Origin: Aquitalea palustris
Lineage (GTDB): Bacteria; Pseudomonadota; Gammaproteobacteria; Burkholderiales; Chromobacteriaceae
NCBI RefSeq assembly: GCF_003693445.1
Contig: NZ_RFAR01000043.1
Span: 1 to 64,000, forward strand
Reading direction: 5' to 3'
Length of the DNA: 64,000 nt
The translations under genes were made by a program, and so were the position numbers. The notes beneath the pieces are model-generated. The model was given only the letters and a program-made list of their open reading frames with translations, searched no databases and had not been told where the DNA came from. Positions within the stretch are counted from its first letter, which is position 1, and every line of letters starts with the position of its first letter. Positions 36,884-46,744 of this stretch are shown in pieces.

Positions 36884-37381
36884 ATGCATCAACAGCCCGA
36901 TCAGATCGACCGCATCGTCGCCCTCTGGAATGAAGTACGTCCCGACCTGGACCCCTCGTCCACTCAGGTTATCGGCCGTATTGTACGGATGGAATATTTC
37001 ATTACCCGCCGGGTACTGCAGGATCTGGCGCGCTATAACCTCAACGTCGGCGAATTCGACGTGCTGGCCGCACTACGCCGCCGTGGCGAGCCTTACCAGT
37101 TGTCGCCCAACCAGCTGCAGGGCATGGTGTTGATTTCCTCCGGCGCACTGACCAACCGCATCAACCGGCTGGAAGAAGCCGGCCTGGTCACCCGCTCGCC
37201 CGACCCGGAAGACCGCCGTGGCGTAATTGTGACACTGAGCGCCAAGGGTTTTGCCGTGATCGAAGAGGCCGTGGTCAATCATCTGGCGGCGGAAGCCGAG
37301 CTGATGGAAAACCTGGACGAGACCGAAAAAGTGCAACTGGCCGGCCTGCTGAAAAAACTGCTGCAGACCCAGGAAGACTGA
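36884..37381 (+). CDS. MarR family transcriptional regulator
   Basis: 165 residues. Winged helix-turn-helix with LNVGEFDVLAALRRRGEPYQLSPNQLQ, SSGALTNRINRLEEAGLVTRSPDPEDRRGVIVTLSAKG. GGAAG precedes the ATG at 36884; the in-frame upstream region lacks a good start. The divergent position with guaD suggests control of purine catabolism (compare MarR-type urate/xanthine regulators), but the ligand is unknown. Confidence 0.9.
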   Translation: MHQQPDQIDRIVALWNEVRPDLDPSSTQVIGRIVRMEYFITRRVLQDLARYNLNVGEFDVLAALRRRGEPYQLSPNQLQGMVLISSGALTNRINRLEEAGLVTRSPDPEDRRGVIVTLSAKGFAVIEEAVVNHLAAEAELMENLDETEKVQLAGLLKKLLQTQED

Positions 37382-37417
37382 AAGAACCAAGCTGTCGGCC
37401 ACGGCGCTGCCAGACGC

Positions 37418-37445
37418 AAAAAGCCGCATTACTGCGGCTTTTTTC
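37418..37445. terminator. Bidirectional terminator between marR and mntH
   Basis: AAAAAGCCGCA and TGCGGCTTTTT around a four-base loop; T-runs on both strands. Serves the convergent marR and mntH genes. Confidence 0.88.
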
Positions 37446-37447
37446 AT

Positions 37448-38755
37448 TTATAGCGCCACCAGCAACAGCAGGTTAGCGCCACAGATCAGCAAGAACATCA
37501 ACCAGCCCAGCAGCTGCATGGCCGGTGACAGGGCAAACTCACCCATCTGCTGCCGGCTGGCGGTGATACGCAGCAAGGGCCACATCGCCAGCGGCAATTG
37601 CAGGCTGAGCACTACCTGACTCCACACCAGCATCCGCCCCACCGCCCCCTCCCCCAGCAGCAGCACCCCCAACAGGGCCGGCAGCAAAGCCAGCCCACGG
37701 GTAATCAGCCGCCGCTGATAGCAGGGAATCTTGACTTGCAGGAAGCCATCCATGATCACCTGCCCGGCCACGGTGCCGGTAAGGGTGGAGCTTTGCCCCG
37801 ATGCCAGCAAGGCCAGGCCGAACAGCAGCGCCGCCGCCCCGCCGGCCAGCGGCGTGATCAGCCGATAAGCCTGCTCAATGTCATCCACCACCGGCTGGCC
37901 AGCGACATGGAAGGCCGAACCGGCCAGCACCAGGATCGCCCCGTTCACCAGCATGGCCAGCAGCAGCGACAGCACGGTATCGACCCGGCACAGCGCCAGC
38001 GTGTCGCGCAGGCCATGTTGCCCGCCTTCTACCCGCCGGGTCTGCACGATGGAAGAATGCAGATACAGATTGTGCGGCATGATGGTGGCGCCAACGATGC
38101 CCAGGCCCAGCACCACCGCCTGATGCAGGTCAGCACCAGGACTGGATGGCAGCAGGCCACGCGCCACCGCCTGCCAGTCCGGCCCCACCATGAATACCTG
38201 GATGGCAAAACACAGCGCAATGGTGGCAATCAAGCCCAGCACCACCGCCTCGATCTGGCGGAAACCCTTGCCTTTCATCCCCAGCACGATCAGGGTATCG
38301 AAGGCCGTCAGCCCCACCCCCCAGGCCAGCGGCACGCCAAACAGCAGCTTGAAGGCCAGGGCGCAGCCCAGTACCTCGGCCACATCGCAGGCGATGATGG
38401 ATAGTTCGGCACTCAGCCACTGCAACAGGCGCCCGGCCGGGCCGTAACGCTCGCGACTGGCCTGCGCCAGATCCATGCCGGTGACCAGACCCAGCCGCGC
38501 CGCCATCAGCTGCAGCACAATGGCCACCACGCTGGACAGCGCCACCACCCACAGCAAGCCATAGCCAAAACGCGAGCCAGCCTCGATATCGGTTGCCCAG
38601 TTGCCCGGGTCCATATAGCCGACCGCCACCAACAGGCCAGGGCCGGCAAAGCGGCGCAGTCGCTGCCACCATGCGGCATGGGCATCGATACGGATACTGC
38701 CTTGAACTTCGGAAGGGCAAAACGGCGCGGTAGCGGTACGCGGGAGGGAAAACAT
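37448..38755 (-). CDS. mntH: NRAMP-family manganese/divalent metal transporter
   Basis: 435 residues, eleven or so membrane helices. Metal-site motif VAVGYMDPGNWATDIEAG and the second motif IVGATIMPHNLYLHSSIVQTR are intact, as needed for proton-coupled Mn or Fe uptake. No Fur or MntR site stood out in the 51 bases upstream, which separate it from the transglycosylase gene; it may be read from the proS promoter. Confidence 0.94.
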   Translation of the reverse strand: MFSLPRTATAPFCPSEVQGSIRIDAHAAWWQRLRRFAGPGLLVAVGYMDPGNWATDIEAGSRFGYGLLWVVALSSVVAIVLQLMAARLGLVTGMDLAQASRERYGPAGRLLQWLSAELSIIACDVAEVLGCALAFKLLFGVPLAWGVGLTAFDTLIVLGMKGKGFRQIEAVVLGLIATIALCFAIQVFMVGPDWQAVARGLLPSSPGADLHQAVVLGLGIVGATIMPHNLYLHSSIVQTRRVEGGQHGLRDTLALCRVDTVLSLLLAMLVNGAILVLAGSAFHVAGQPVVDDIEQAYRLITPLAGGAAALLFGLALLASGQSSTLTGTVAGQVIMDGFLQVKIPCYQRRLITRGLALLPALLGVLLLGEGAVGRMLVWSQVVLSLQLPLAMWPLLRITASRQQMGEFALSPAMQLLGWLMFLLICGANLLLLVAL

Positions 38756-38806
38756 GCAACATCCTCAAACAGAAAGACCGAAAATGCGCGCTGGGCGCAG
38801 CGGCAT

Positions 38807-39445
38807 CTACTGACCTAAAGGCAGGTTGACCCCTGCCATTTTTACCGATGCGACTGGGGTCCATGCCCAGTTTTTCTTCCAGGCACCGATCACCAGATTA
38901 GGATATTCCGGCCGGCCCAAGCTGCCGTTATAGCGGCCAAGGGCACGATAGAGGCTGCCCCGCTCGATATCCAGATAATGACGCAGGATGGTGCAGCCAT
39001 AACGCAGATTGAGCGTGAGTTCGAACAGATTGTGTTGCGGATTGCCGATCTGGCGCACCCAGAAAGGCATCACCTGCATCAGGCCACGGGCACCAACCGG
39101 TGAGATGGCGTATTTGTTGAAGCCGCTTTCCACCTGGATCAGCCCCAGCACCAGCTGCGGGTCCAGCCCGGCGCGGGTAGCTTCGTACTGGATGGCGGTA
39201 AGCAGCCGCTCGCGCATCCATGCGTCCGGAATGCGCTTTTGCAGCCGGCGCGACATCTCGGCCAGCCAGGCCTGGCCTTCCTGCGGCGTATCGAACACCA
39301 GCCGTGGCGCATTGACATCGGCAATGGTGCGGCTCATGGCCGAAGCCACATTGGCCGCCAGCGCCTCCTCGCGCTGCGCACCCGCCCACGCCGGCGGCAA
39401 GGCCAGCATGGTGGTGAGGGCACACAGCGTCAGGAGGATTTTCAT
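38807..39445 (-). CDS. Lytic transglycosylase, SLT family
   Basis: 212 residues. Signal peptide [21 protein letters not shown], then a Slt/goose-lysozyme fold: catalytic Glu in LGLIQVESGFNKYAISPVGARGLMQVMPFW, YGCTILRHYLD and ALGRYNGSLG. Cleaves peptidoglycan glycan strands in the periplasm. Its ATG overlaps the proS stop by one base. Confidence 0.93.
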   Translation of the reverse strand: MKILLTLCALTTMLALPPAWAGAQREEALAANVASAMSRTIADVNAPRLVFDTPQEGQAWLAEMSRRLQKRIPDAWMRERLLTAIQYEATRAGLDPQLVLGLIQVESGFNKYAISPVGARGLMQVMPFWVRQIGNPQHNLFELTLNLRYGCTILRHYLDIERGSLYRALGRYNGSLGRPEYPNLVIGAWKKNWAWTPVASVKMAGVNLPLGQ

Positions 39446-41151
39446 CAGGCGAGCTTGGCGAGCAGATGTTCCAGAATAGCATCTGCGGCAACCGGCGTTG
39501 CCGCGGCATCGCGACGCTGCTGGTACTCGACCTTGCCTTCTTTCAGGCCACGGTCGCCGATGGTGACGCGGTGCGGTGCACCGATCAGCTCCCAGTCGGC
39601 AAACATCGCACCCGGACGCTCGCCACGGTCGTCGATGATCACATCCACACCCTTGGCCAGCAGTGCGGCATACAGATCATCTGCCGCAGCTTTGACTTCG
39701 GCCGACCGGTCGTAGCCCACCGGGCAGATCACCACATTGAACGGGGCCAGGCTGTCCGGCCAGATGATGCCCTTGTCGTCGTGATTCTGCTCGATGGCCG
39801 CGCCCAGGATGCGGGTCACGCCGATGCCGTAGCAGCCCATTTCGAACGGTTTCGGCTTGCCGTCTTCATCGAGGAAGGTGGCGTTCATGGCGGCGGAGTA
39901 CTTGGTACCCAGATAGAACACATGGCCCACTTCGATACCACGCTGGATGGCCAGCACGCCCTTGCCGTCCGGGCTGGGGTCACCGGCCACCACATTGCGG
40001 ATGTCGGCCACTTCCGGCTCGGCACAGTCGCGGCCGAAGTTGGCGCCGGTGTAGTGCTGGTCGTCTTCGTTGGCACCGATGACAAAGTCGGCCATCTTGG
40101 CCACGGTACGGTCGGCAATCATGCGGCCCTTGAAGCCTACCGGGCCAAGCGAACCCGGATTGGCACCAAAGGCTTCACGGATCAGTGCCGGGCTGGCCAT
40201 GGTCAGCGGCTTTTTGATACCGGCAATTTTCTCGGCCTTCACTTCGTTCAGTTCGTGGTCGCCACGCACCAGCAGCAGTACCGCCTCGCCTTCGGCACCT
40301 TCCACCACCAGCGCCTTGACCGTGCTCTTGATGTCGATGTTCAGGAATGCCACCAGGTCAGCAATGGTCTTGACCTTGGGGGTGTGTACTTTGGTGAGCG
40401 CGGCAGTGGCGGCAGGGCGTTCGCCAGCCGGTGCCACGGCTTCGGCCAGCTCGATATTGGCGGCGTAATCGGAGTCCGGGCAGTAGATGATGGCGTCTTC
40501 GCCGGTATCGGCAATCACCTGGAATTCGTGCGAACGGTCACCGCCAATGGCGCCGGTATCGGCCGCCACGGCACGGTAGGTCAGACCCAGGCGGTCGAAG
40601 ATGCGGCAATAGGTGTTGTACATGTTTTCGTAGCTGAGGCCGGCGGCTTCCGGGCTACGGTCGAAGGAGTAGGCATCCTTCATGGTGAATTCGCGGCCAC
40701 GCATCACGCCAAAACGCGGACGACGCTCGTCGCGGAACTTGGTCTGGATCTGGTAGAAATTGCGTGGCAGGGCGCGGTAGCTGCGCAGCTCGCTGCGGGC
40801 GATGTCGGTAATCACTTCTTCTGCGGTAGGCTGCAGCGCAAAATCGCGCTCGTGGCGATCCTTGAAGCGCAGCATTTCCTCGCCCATGGTGTCCCAGCGG
40901 CCGGATTCCTGCCACAGGCCAGCCGGCTGCACCACCGGCAAGGAGACTTCGATGGCACCGGCACGGTTCATTTCTTCACGCACGATGTTTTCCACCTTGC
41001 GCACCACGCGCAGGCCCATCGGCATCCAGGAATAAATGCCGGCGGCAACCTTGCGAATGAAACCGGCTCGAATCATCAGCTTCTGGCTGGTGATGTCGGC
41101 GTCGGCGGGAGCTTCTTTCAGGGTGGAAATGAAAAACTGCGATGCGCGCAT
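39445..41151 (-). CDS. proS: Prolyl-tRNA synthetase, bacterial type
   Basis: 568 residues, class II synthetase. Catalytic core ([54 protein letters not shown]), an inserted editing domain (about 225-405), the motif 3 region [20 protein letters not shown] and the anticodon-binding domain. The ATG at 41151 has AAGGA six bases upstream and gives the normal N-terminus [15 protein letters not shown]. Confidence 0.97.
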   Translation of the reverse strand: MRASQFFISTLKEAPADADITSQKLMIRAGFIRKVAAGIYSWMPMGLRVVRKVENIVREEMNRAGAIEVSLPVVQPAGLWQESGRWDTMGEEMLRFKDRHERDFALQPTAEEVITDIARSELRSYRALPRNFYQIQTKFRDERRPRFGVMRGREFTMKDAYSFDRSPEAAGLSYENMYNTYCRIFDRLGLTYRAVAADTGAIGGDRSHEFQVIADTGEDAIIYCPDSDYAANIELAEAVAPAGERPAATAALTKVHTPKVKTIADLVAFLNIDIKSTVKALVVEGAEGEAVLLLVRGDHELNEVKAEKIAGIKKPLTMASPALIREAFGANPGSLGPVGFKGRMIADRTVAKMADFVIGANEDDQHYTGANFGRDCAEPEVADIRNVVAGDPSPDGKGVLAIQRGIEVGHVFYLGTKYSAAMNATFLDEDGKPKPFEMGCYGIGVTRILGAAIEQNHDDKGIIWPDSLAPFNVVICPVGYDRSAEVKAAADDLYAALLAKGVDVIIDDRGERPGAMFADWELIGAPHRVTIGDRGLKEGKVEYQQRRDAAATPVAADAILEHLLAKLA

Positions 41152-41448
41152 GATGCGTCCTTGGTATTCGGCTAAATGGGCTTGATTGTAGCGTTTTGCA
41201 GCCTTGGCGGGAAAGCATCCTGTCCAGCGCTGCATGCTGTCAGGGTAGCAGCGGAAATTCCGTGGTGCTTTGTCGTTTTCCCCCTACATGGTGCAAGGTA
41301 AAAATGGCAGGAACACAGCATTAGCTTGGCGCTGCACCGACTCAGTAGTAACCTTCGCGCTCACAGGCCATCCGATTTTCTTGCGCCGCAACAAAACGGA
41401 AAGCGGATGGCGTTGCATGCTTAACTACACAAAGAACGCACACAAATC

Positions 41449-43314
41449 ATGCAGGCTCACAATAAACAAGCCATGACCGGTCTGACGCTGGCTGCGCTGG
41501 GCGTGGTGTATGGGGATATCGGCACCAGTCCGCTGTATACCTTGCAGCAATGTTTCACCAGCCACAACATGGCCACCACACCGGATAACATCCTGGGGAT
41601 TCTTTCCCTGATTTTCTGGTCGCTGATTTTTGTGGTTTCCATCAAGTATGTGGCTTTCGTGCTGCGCGCTGATAACCACGGCGAAGGCGGCATCATGGCG
41701 CTGATGGCGCTGGCCAGGCATTACATCACCCACTCGGCACGCTGGAAGGTAGTGCTGCTGGGCCTGTTTGGTGCCTCGCTGTTTTATGGCGATGCCATCA
41801 TCACCCCGGCCATTTCCGTCCTGTCAGCGGCAGAGGGGCTGAAAGTGCTCAGCCCCAGCATGGGTCCGTACATCCTGCCCCTGGCCATCGTGGTGCTGGT
41901 TTTCCTGTTTATCCTGCAGCGCTTCGGTACTGCCAGTGTCGGCATGCTATTCGGGCCGGTCATGACTTTCTGGTTCTGCACGATAGGCGTGCTGGGACTG
42001 CTGCAAATCCTGCAAGCCCCTGCTGTATTGGCCGCCATCAACCCCCTGCATGCCTTTCGCTTCATCTACCAGCACGGTGTTGGTGCGTATCTGACCCTGG
42101 GTTCGGTGGTACTGGCACTGACCGGGGCCGAAGCGCTGTATGCCGACATGGGCCACTTCGGCAAAACACCGATCCGCCGCGCCTGGTATGGCCTGGTGCT
42201 GCCGGCACTGGTGCTGAATTATTTCGGCCAGGGTGCATTGCTGATGCTGAACCCCAAGGCCATTGAAAATCCCTTTTTCATGCTGGCCCCGCAATGGGCG
42301 CTGCTGCCGCTGATCATCCTGGCCACCCTGGCCACGGTGATTGCCTCACAGGCGGTGATTTCCGGTGCCTACTCGCTCACCCGTCAGGCCATCCAGCTGG
42401 GCTATAGCCCGCGCATGGAGATTTCCCATACTTCGGAAAAGGAAATCGGCCAGATCTATCTGCCCTTCGTCAACTGGGCCTTGCTGGTGGCCGTGCTGGT
42501 AGTCGTGCTGACCTTCCAGACTTCGGATAGCCTCGCTTCGGCCTACGGCATTGCCGTGACCGGCACCATGCTGATCACCACCCTGCTGTTCTTCGTGGTG
42601 GCACGGGTCAACTGGCGCTGGCCGCTGCCGCTGGCGCTGGGCATTACCATTTTCTTCGGCATCATCGACGCCGCCTTCTTCAGCGCCAACCTGCTCAAAC
42701 TGTTCTCCGGCGGCTGGCTGCCGCTGGTGCTGGGCATGGTGATCTTCCTGCTGATGACCACCTGGAAACAGGGCCGCAAACTGCTGTTTGACCGCCTGCG
42801 CGAACAGGCCTTGCCGCTGGACAGCTTTATCGAAAACCTGGAAGCCTTCCCGCCCACTCGCGTACAGGGCACCGCGGTATTCCTCACCAGCACCCTGCAC
42901 GGGGTGCCGCATGCGCTCTTGCATAATCTGAAGCACAACAAGGTGCTGCATGACCGCATCGTGCTGATGACCATCCGCACCGAGGATGTGCCTTACATCA
43001 ACGATGAGTCGCGGCTGGAAGTGGTACAGCTGTCGCCATCTTTCTGGCGCGTGGTGGCCCGCTACGGCTTCAAGGAAGACCCGAGCGTGCTCAATGTGCT
43101 GGAACTGTGCGAAGCCGATGGCCTGGCCTTCGAGCTGATGGATACGTCCTTCTTCCTGTCGCGCGAAACCATCATCTCCACCGAGCGTCCTGGCATGTCG
43201 CGCTGGCGTGAGCGGCTGTTTGTGTGGATGAGCAAGAATGCCTTGCGTGCCACCGACTTTTTCCAGATTCCTACCAACCGGGTAGTGGAACTGGGGGCAC
43301 AAGTCGAACTGTAG
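41449..43314 (+). CDS. kup: Potassium uptake protein, KUP family
   Basis: 621 residues, twelve membrane helices plus a cytoplasmic tail. Family start TLAALGVVYGDIGTSPLYTLQQCF and GDAIITPAISVLSAAEGL are textbook. Proton-coupled K+ import. No strong Shine-Dalgarno precedes the ATG. The 297 bases upstream hold no gene. Ends before a strong terminator. Confidence 0.96.
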   Translation: MQAHNKQAMTGLTLAALGVVYGDIGTSPLYTLQQCFTSHNMATTPDNILGILSLIFWSLIFVVSIKYVAFVLRADNHGEGGIMALMALARHYITHSARWKVVLLGLFGASLFYGDAIITPAISVLSAAEGLKVLSPSMGPYILPLAIVVLVFLFILQRFGTASVGMLFGPVMTFWFCTIGVLGLLQILQAPAVLAAINPLHAFRFIYQHGVGAYLTLGSVVLALTGAEALYADMGHFGKTPIRRAWYGLVLPALVLNYFGQGALLMLNPKAIENPFFMLAPQWALLPLIILATLATVIASQAVISGAYSLTRQAIQLGYSPRMEISHTSEKEIGQIYLPFVNWALLVAVLVVVLTFQTSDSLASAYGIAVTGTMLITTLLFFVVARVNWRWPLPLALGITIFFGIIDAAFFSANLLKLFSGGWLPLVLGMVIFLLMTTWKQGRKLLFDRLREQALPLDSFIENLEAFPPTRVQGTAVFLTSTLHGVPHALLHNLKHNKVLHDRIVLMTIRTEDVPYINDESRLEVVQLSPSFWRVVARYGFKEDPSVLNVLELCEADGLAFELMDTSFFLSRETIISTERPGMSRWRERLFVWMSKNALRATDFFQIPTNRVVELGAQVEL

Positions 43315-43330
43315 TCAAGCAACTACATCA

Positions 43331-43359
43331 AAAGGCAGGCTTTTCAGCCTGCCTTTTTT
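43331..43359 (+). terminator. Intrinsic terminator after kup
   Basis: AAAGGCAGGC and GCCTGCCTTT form a 10-bp stem with a six-base loop and a T-run on the plus strand. Confidence 0.92.
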
Positions 43360-43383
43360 ATTTGCCATGCCATATTCATGCAA

Positions 43384-43397
43384 TGTAATCGATTACA
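43384..43397. promoter_or_regulatory. 14-bp palindrome of unknown role
   Basis: TGTAATCGATTACA is a perfect palindrome in the AT-rich stretch between the two convergent terminators of kup and the GNAT-AmpD gene, where no promoter is expected. The rest of 43360-43490 shows nothing recognisable. Confidence 0.35.
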
Positions 43398-43490
43398 AAT
43401 CATCACCAAGCACCAGAAAATTACATAAAATACAGTCACTTGCAGCTAAAAAACCGGCAACCATCTCCGACCAGCACCCTGCTGACAACA

Positions 43491-43517
43491 AAAATGGCCG
43501 ACGCAAAACAGTCGGCC
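43491..43517 (-). terminator. Intrinsic terminator after the GNAT-AmpD gene
   Basis: TGGCCGAC and GTCGGCCA pair around an eight-base loop; the minus strand continues TTTTTGTTG. Confidence 0.8.
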
Positions 43518-43560
43518 ACATGATGCAAAACGGGTGAAATTTTACTATGTAGTGGCAACA

Positions 43561-44580
43561 CTACGCCGGCAGGTCGATTTCCCTTCGCACCCTGGCCCAG
43601 TCGAAGTAAGGGCCGGGATCAGTTTTACGACCTGGCGCGATATCTTCATGGCCGGTCATGCCGCACAAGGGCAGCTGAGCACGCAATTCGCGCAGTAGCG
43701 CCAGCAACATCTGGTACTGCGCGTCGGCAAAGGGCTCGAAATCGCAGCCCTCCAGCTCGATCCCTATCGAAAAGTCATTGCAACGCTCGCGCCCACGCCA
43801 GCTGGACACGCCAGCATGCCAGGCCCGCTGATGCACGGAAACAAACTGCAACAGCTGTCCGCTGCGCCGGATAAAGAAATGCGCGGAGACGCGCAAGTGC
43901 TGGATGCTGGCAAAAAACGGGTCTTCATCCGGATTCAGGCTATTGGTAAACAGCTGTTCCACCGCCTGCCCGCCATAGCGATACGGCGGCAAGCTGATGT
44001 TGTGGATAACCAGCAACTCGGCCACCCCGCCTTCGCGGGCATCGCAATTGGGTGAAGGAATCTGTCGCGCTTCGCGCACCCAGCCATTGGCATCCAGATG
44101 CACAGCCGGCTGCACACGGCCGGCCTGATAGACCATGCGCCACAGCACCAGGCCATCCGGCACCTTCCAGCGCTGCTCCAGCACAAAACCCGCCTTGTGA
44201 TACAGCGCCACGGCTGCGGCATTGACCTCGGCGGTATCCACGCTGACTTCGTCGGCATCTGCCAGCAGATGGTTGAGCAAGCGGTAACCCCAGCCATCGC
44301 CAAAGCAGGCCGGGTCCACCACCGTGCGCTCGATATGCCAGCCGCCCTGCTGGCGCTGGCTTGCCACCAGCACGCCACGCAGCACATCGCCCTCGAAGGC
44401 ACCCAGCACACGGTCCTGGCAGGCCATCACGGCGGCCAGATCCGGCCACATCAGCGGCAGCTGGGGATAATCCAGCCATTCGCGCTCCACCTGATGCGCC
44501 AGCAGCTGGATACGCAGGGCCTCGGCCACCAGCTGCGGGTCATCCAGCCGTATTGGCTTGATTTCAAAGGGAAGGTCCAT
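43561..44580 (-). CDS. ampD: GNAT acetyltransferase fused to AmpD anhydro-muramyl-peptide amidase
   Basis: 339 residues. Residues 1-150 look like a GNAT acetyltransferase: GDGWGYRLLNHLL acetyl-CoA loop and NAAAVALYHKAGFVLEQRW. Residues 165-339 are a complete AmpD: ARQIPSPNCDAREGGVAELLVIHNISLPP (zinc His193), SSWRGRERCNDFSIGIELEG, and TGHEDIAPGRKTDPGPYFDW (His311, Asp321). AmpD removes the peptide from anhydro-MurNAc in cell-wall recycling. There is no frameshift or stop between the parts. The acetyl acceptor is unknown. Confidence 0.88.
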   Translation of the reverse strand: MDLPFEIKPIRLDDPQLVAEALRIQLLAHQVEREWLDYPQLPLMWPDLAAVMACQDRVLGAFEGDVLRGVLVASQRQQGGWHIERTVVDPACFGDGWGYRLLNHLLADADEVSVDTAEVNAAAVALYHKAGFVLEQRWKVPDGLVLWRMVYQAGRVQPAVHLDANGWVREARQIPSPNCDAREGGVAELLVIHNISLPPYRYGGQAVEQLFTNSLNPDEDPFFASIQHLRVSAHFFIRRSGQLLQFVSVHQRAWHAGVSSWRGRERCNDFSIGIELEGCDFEPFADAQYQMLLALLRELRAQLPLCGMTGHEDIAPGRKTDPGPYFDWARVRREIDLPA

Positions 44581-44799
44581 TACTGCCTTTCTCGCCGGTC
44601 TTTGCCGTCGCCACATCACCGCCCGGCCTCCGCCAGCGTATTGCACTGGGCAAGCCACCCTGGCCGGGCGCACAATGGCCTATTGTGCCAGCAGCGCCGG
44701 CCGCTGCGAACCGAGTGCCGCGCATTTGAGCAGAATCATGGTTTTTTGCAATGCAGCACGGCACACTCGATCCATTCACCCAGCTTGAGGCTTCCCACC

Positions 44800-45330
44800 A
44801 TGCTTACCCTGAATGATATCGGCAATACCGGCAGCGCCAGCTTCGAACAACCGCTGGACATGCTGCTGGCCTGCCATGACAAGATCCGCCGCTTCTGCGA
44901 CCAGCTGGACAAGCTGCCCGGCTATATCGCCGAACATGGCGTGAATGAGGCGGTAAAGAACACCATCGACGGTGTCATCCGCTATTTTGACGTCGCCGGC
45001 CCTGCCCACCATATCGACGAGGAAGAGGAACTGTTCCCCATCCTGCTGGAGCGCGTCCCCACGGCAGCCCCGCGCATCGAACAGCTGGAAGCCGAGCACG
45101 GCTATCTGCATTCCTGCTGGAATGCCATTCGTGATGATCTGCGCGCCCTGCGCAATGGCGAAATCGACAGCATCAGCGAAAATGCCGTGGCCGAATTCGT
45201 GCGCCAGTATCGTGAACACGCCGCTTCGGAAGAGGCCTGGCTGATTCCCACTGCAGCAGCCACCTTGAATGCCGAGGAGTTGCGCGTGGCCGGCCAGCAC
45301 ATGGCCCAGCGTCGTCAGCAAGCCTGCTGA
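44800..45330 (+). CDS. Hemerythrin-like metal-binding protein
   Basis: 176 residues. Four-helix hemerythrin HHE pattern: LACHDKIRRFCDQL, AGPAHHIDEEEELFP (HxxxE), EAEHGYLHSCW and QYREHAASEEAWLIP. Binds a di-iron centre for oxygen or nitric oxide sensing or storage; the exact role is not visible. GAGG precedes the ATG. The longer frame upstream is antisense to the GNAT-AmpD gene. The 219-base divergent gap shows no other gene. Confidence 0.87.
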   Translation: MLTLNDIGNTGSASFEQPLDMLLACHDKIRRFCDQLDKLPGYIAEHGVNEAVKNTIDGVIRYFDVAGPAHHIDEEEELFPILLERVPTAAPRIEQLEAEHGYLHSCWNAIRDDLRALRNGEIDSISENAVAEFVRQYREHAASEEAWLIPTAAATLNAEELRVAGQHMAQRRQQAC

Positions 45331-45353
45331 ATACCCGCCGGTCCTAAAGCAAA

Positions 45354-45377
45354 AAAGGATGCCGCAAGGCATCCTTT
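45354..45377 (+). terminator. Terminator-like hairpin after the hemerythrin gene, copy 1
   Basis: AAAGGATGCC-GCAA-GGCATCCTTT, a perfect 10-bp stem with a GNRA-type loop, 23 bases after the stop. The same hairpin recurs at 45542-45565. Confidence 0.75.
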
Positions 45378-45485
45378 CAAAACGCCTTCTCGCTTTCTGG
45401 AAGGAAAGCGGGGCTCCCTTGCGGGGCAAGGGCGGGGGGATTGGGAGTAGATGGAAAGGCTGCGGAGTCCATAAGTCAACTGGAA

Positions 45486-45506
45486 GGCCCGGCTTTGCCG
45501 GGTCCA
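45486..45506. repeat. GC-rich hairpin between two copies of the terminator
   Basis: GGCCCGGC and GCCGGGTC around TTT pair with one wobble. With the two flanking hairpins it fills the 259-base gene-free interval 45331-45589; the rest is purine-rich sequence without a gene. Confidence 0.4.
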
Positions 45507-45538
45507 GTAGAATCCTGCCAAATCACTCAGTCAGCAGC

Positions 45539-45568
45539 CTAAAAGGATGCCGCAAGGCATCCTTTTAG
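45539..45568 (-). terminator. Terminator-like hairpin after tal, copy 2
   Basis: CTAAAAGGATGCC and GGCATCCTTTTAG form a 13-bp perfect stem with the same GCAA loop as the copy at 45354. It lies 22 bases after the tal stop. Confidence 0.75.
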
Positions 45569-45589
45569 CGTTAGCGGCTGCCGCTAGTC

Positions 45590-46651
45590 TTAGGCCGTTA
45601 GTTGCAACAATGCAGCGAATGCATCTTCAAACAGCTTCAGGCCGTCCTGCTGCAGCTTGTCACCCACCGCCACCAGATCGATATCCGCCTCCGCCACCTC
45701 CAGCAGGGTGATCTGAGCCTGCTGCGCATCCTGCGGCAAGGTCAGCGCAGCCACGCCGTGATCGCGGAAGGCCGCCAGCGTGCCATCCGGCACGGTATTG
45801 ACGGTTTCATCGCCAATCAGGCTTTCCACGTACAGCACATCGGAGTAAGCCGCGTTCTTGGTGCCGGTAGACGCCCACAGCAGGAATTGCGGCCAGGCAC
45901 CGGCGGCCTTGAGCGCAGCAAACTCGCTGCCATGGAAACGCTGCTGATAGCGGGCGTAAGCCACCTTGGACAGGGCAATGGCGGCCTTGCCTTGCAGCGC
46001 AGCCGGCAATTGCGGGTCCAGCAGGCTGTCGACCCGTGACAGGAAGAAGCTGGCCACGGCCTTGATGCCGGACACCGGCTTGCCGGCGGCGTGGCGCGCG
46101 CTCAGGCCGTCGATATAGGCATCCCATACCGCCTCCACCTGCGGCAGGCTGAACAGCAGGGTGATGTTGACGTTGATGCCCTCGGCGGTGAGTGTCTGGA
46201 AGGCGCGGATGCCGGCCGGCGTGGCCGGGATCTTGATCATGGCGTTGGGGCGGCCGATCTCGGCCCACAAGCGGCGTGCCGCAGCCAGCGTGCCGGCTTC
46301 GTCGTGCGACAAGGCCGGGGAGACTTCCAGGCTGACATAGCCATCATTACCCTGGCTGCTGCGGTACTGTTCCAGCAACAGGTCGCATGCGGCCTGGATG
46401 TCCGGCACCACCAGCGCCTCGTAACGCTGCTCTGCCGTCAGTGCGGCATTGCTTTTCAGCTGCGCCAGATCACCCTGGTAGCTGGCATCGCTGCTGATGG
46501 CCTTGTAGAAAATGGCCGGATTGGAGGTCACGCCGGCAATGCCGTCTTCTTGCAGCAAAGTGGCCAGCTGGCCGGAAGCCAGCAGTTCACGGGACAGATT
46601 ATCCAGCCAGATACGCTGGCCGAACGGACGAATGGATTGCAGACGATTCAT
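45590..46651 (-). CDS. tal: Transaldolase
   Basis: 353 residues, the long class with GVTSNPAIFYKAI, MIKIPATPAGIRAFQTLTAEGINVNITLLFS (Schiff-base Lys in IKIPAT) and FLLWASTGTKNAAYSDVLYVE. Pentose-phosphate pathway enzyme. Two starts are possible: ATG at 46651 (used, gives MNRLQSIRPFGQRIWLDNLSR) or an ATG ten codons earlier. Neither has a good Shine-Dalgarno. Confidence 0.93.
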   Translation of the reverse strand: MNRLQSIRPFGQRIWLDNLSRELLASGQLATLLQEDGIAGVTSNPAIFYKAISSDASYQGDLAQLKSNAALTAEQRYEALVVPDIQAACDLLLEQYRSSQGNDGYVSLEVSPALSHDEAGTLAAARRLWAEIGRPNAMIKIPATPAGIRAFQTLTAEGINVNITLLFSLPQVEAVWDAYIDGLSARHAAGKPVSGIKAVASFFLSRVDSLLDPQLPAALQGKAAIALSKVAYARYQQRFHGSEFAALKAAGAWPQFLLWASTGTKNAAYSDVLYVESLIGDETVNTVPDGTLAAFRDHGVAALTLPQDAQQAQITLLEVAEADIDLVAVGDKLQQDGLKLFEDAFAALLQLTA

Positions 46652-46744
46652 GGTGTGGTCCGGGAACAGGGTAGTTTGCATTATGGAGGAATATCCTAGC
46701 GCGCCAGCGCAGGCAGGCCAAGCCCCAAACGCAGCGATTTTCCG

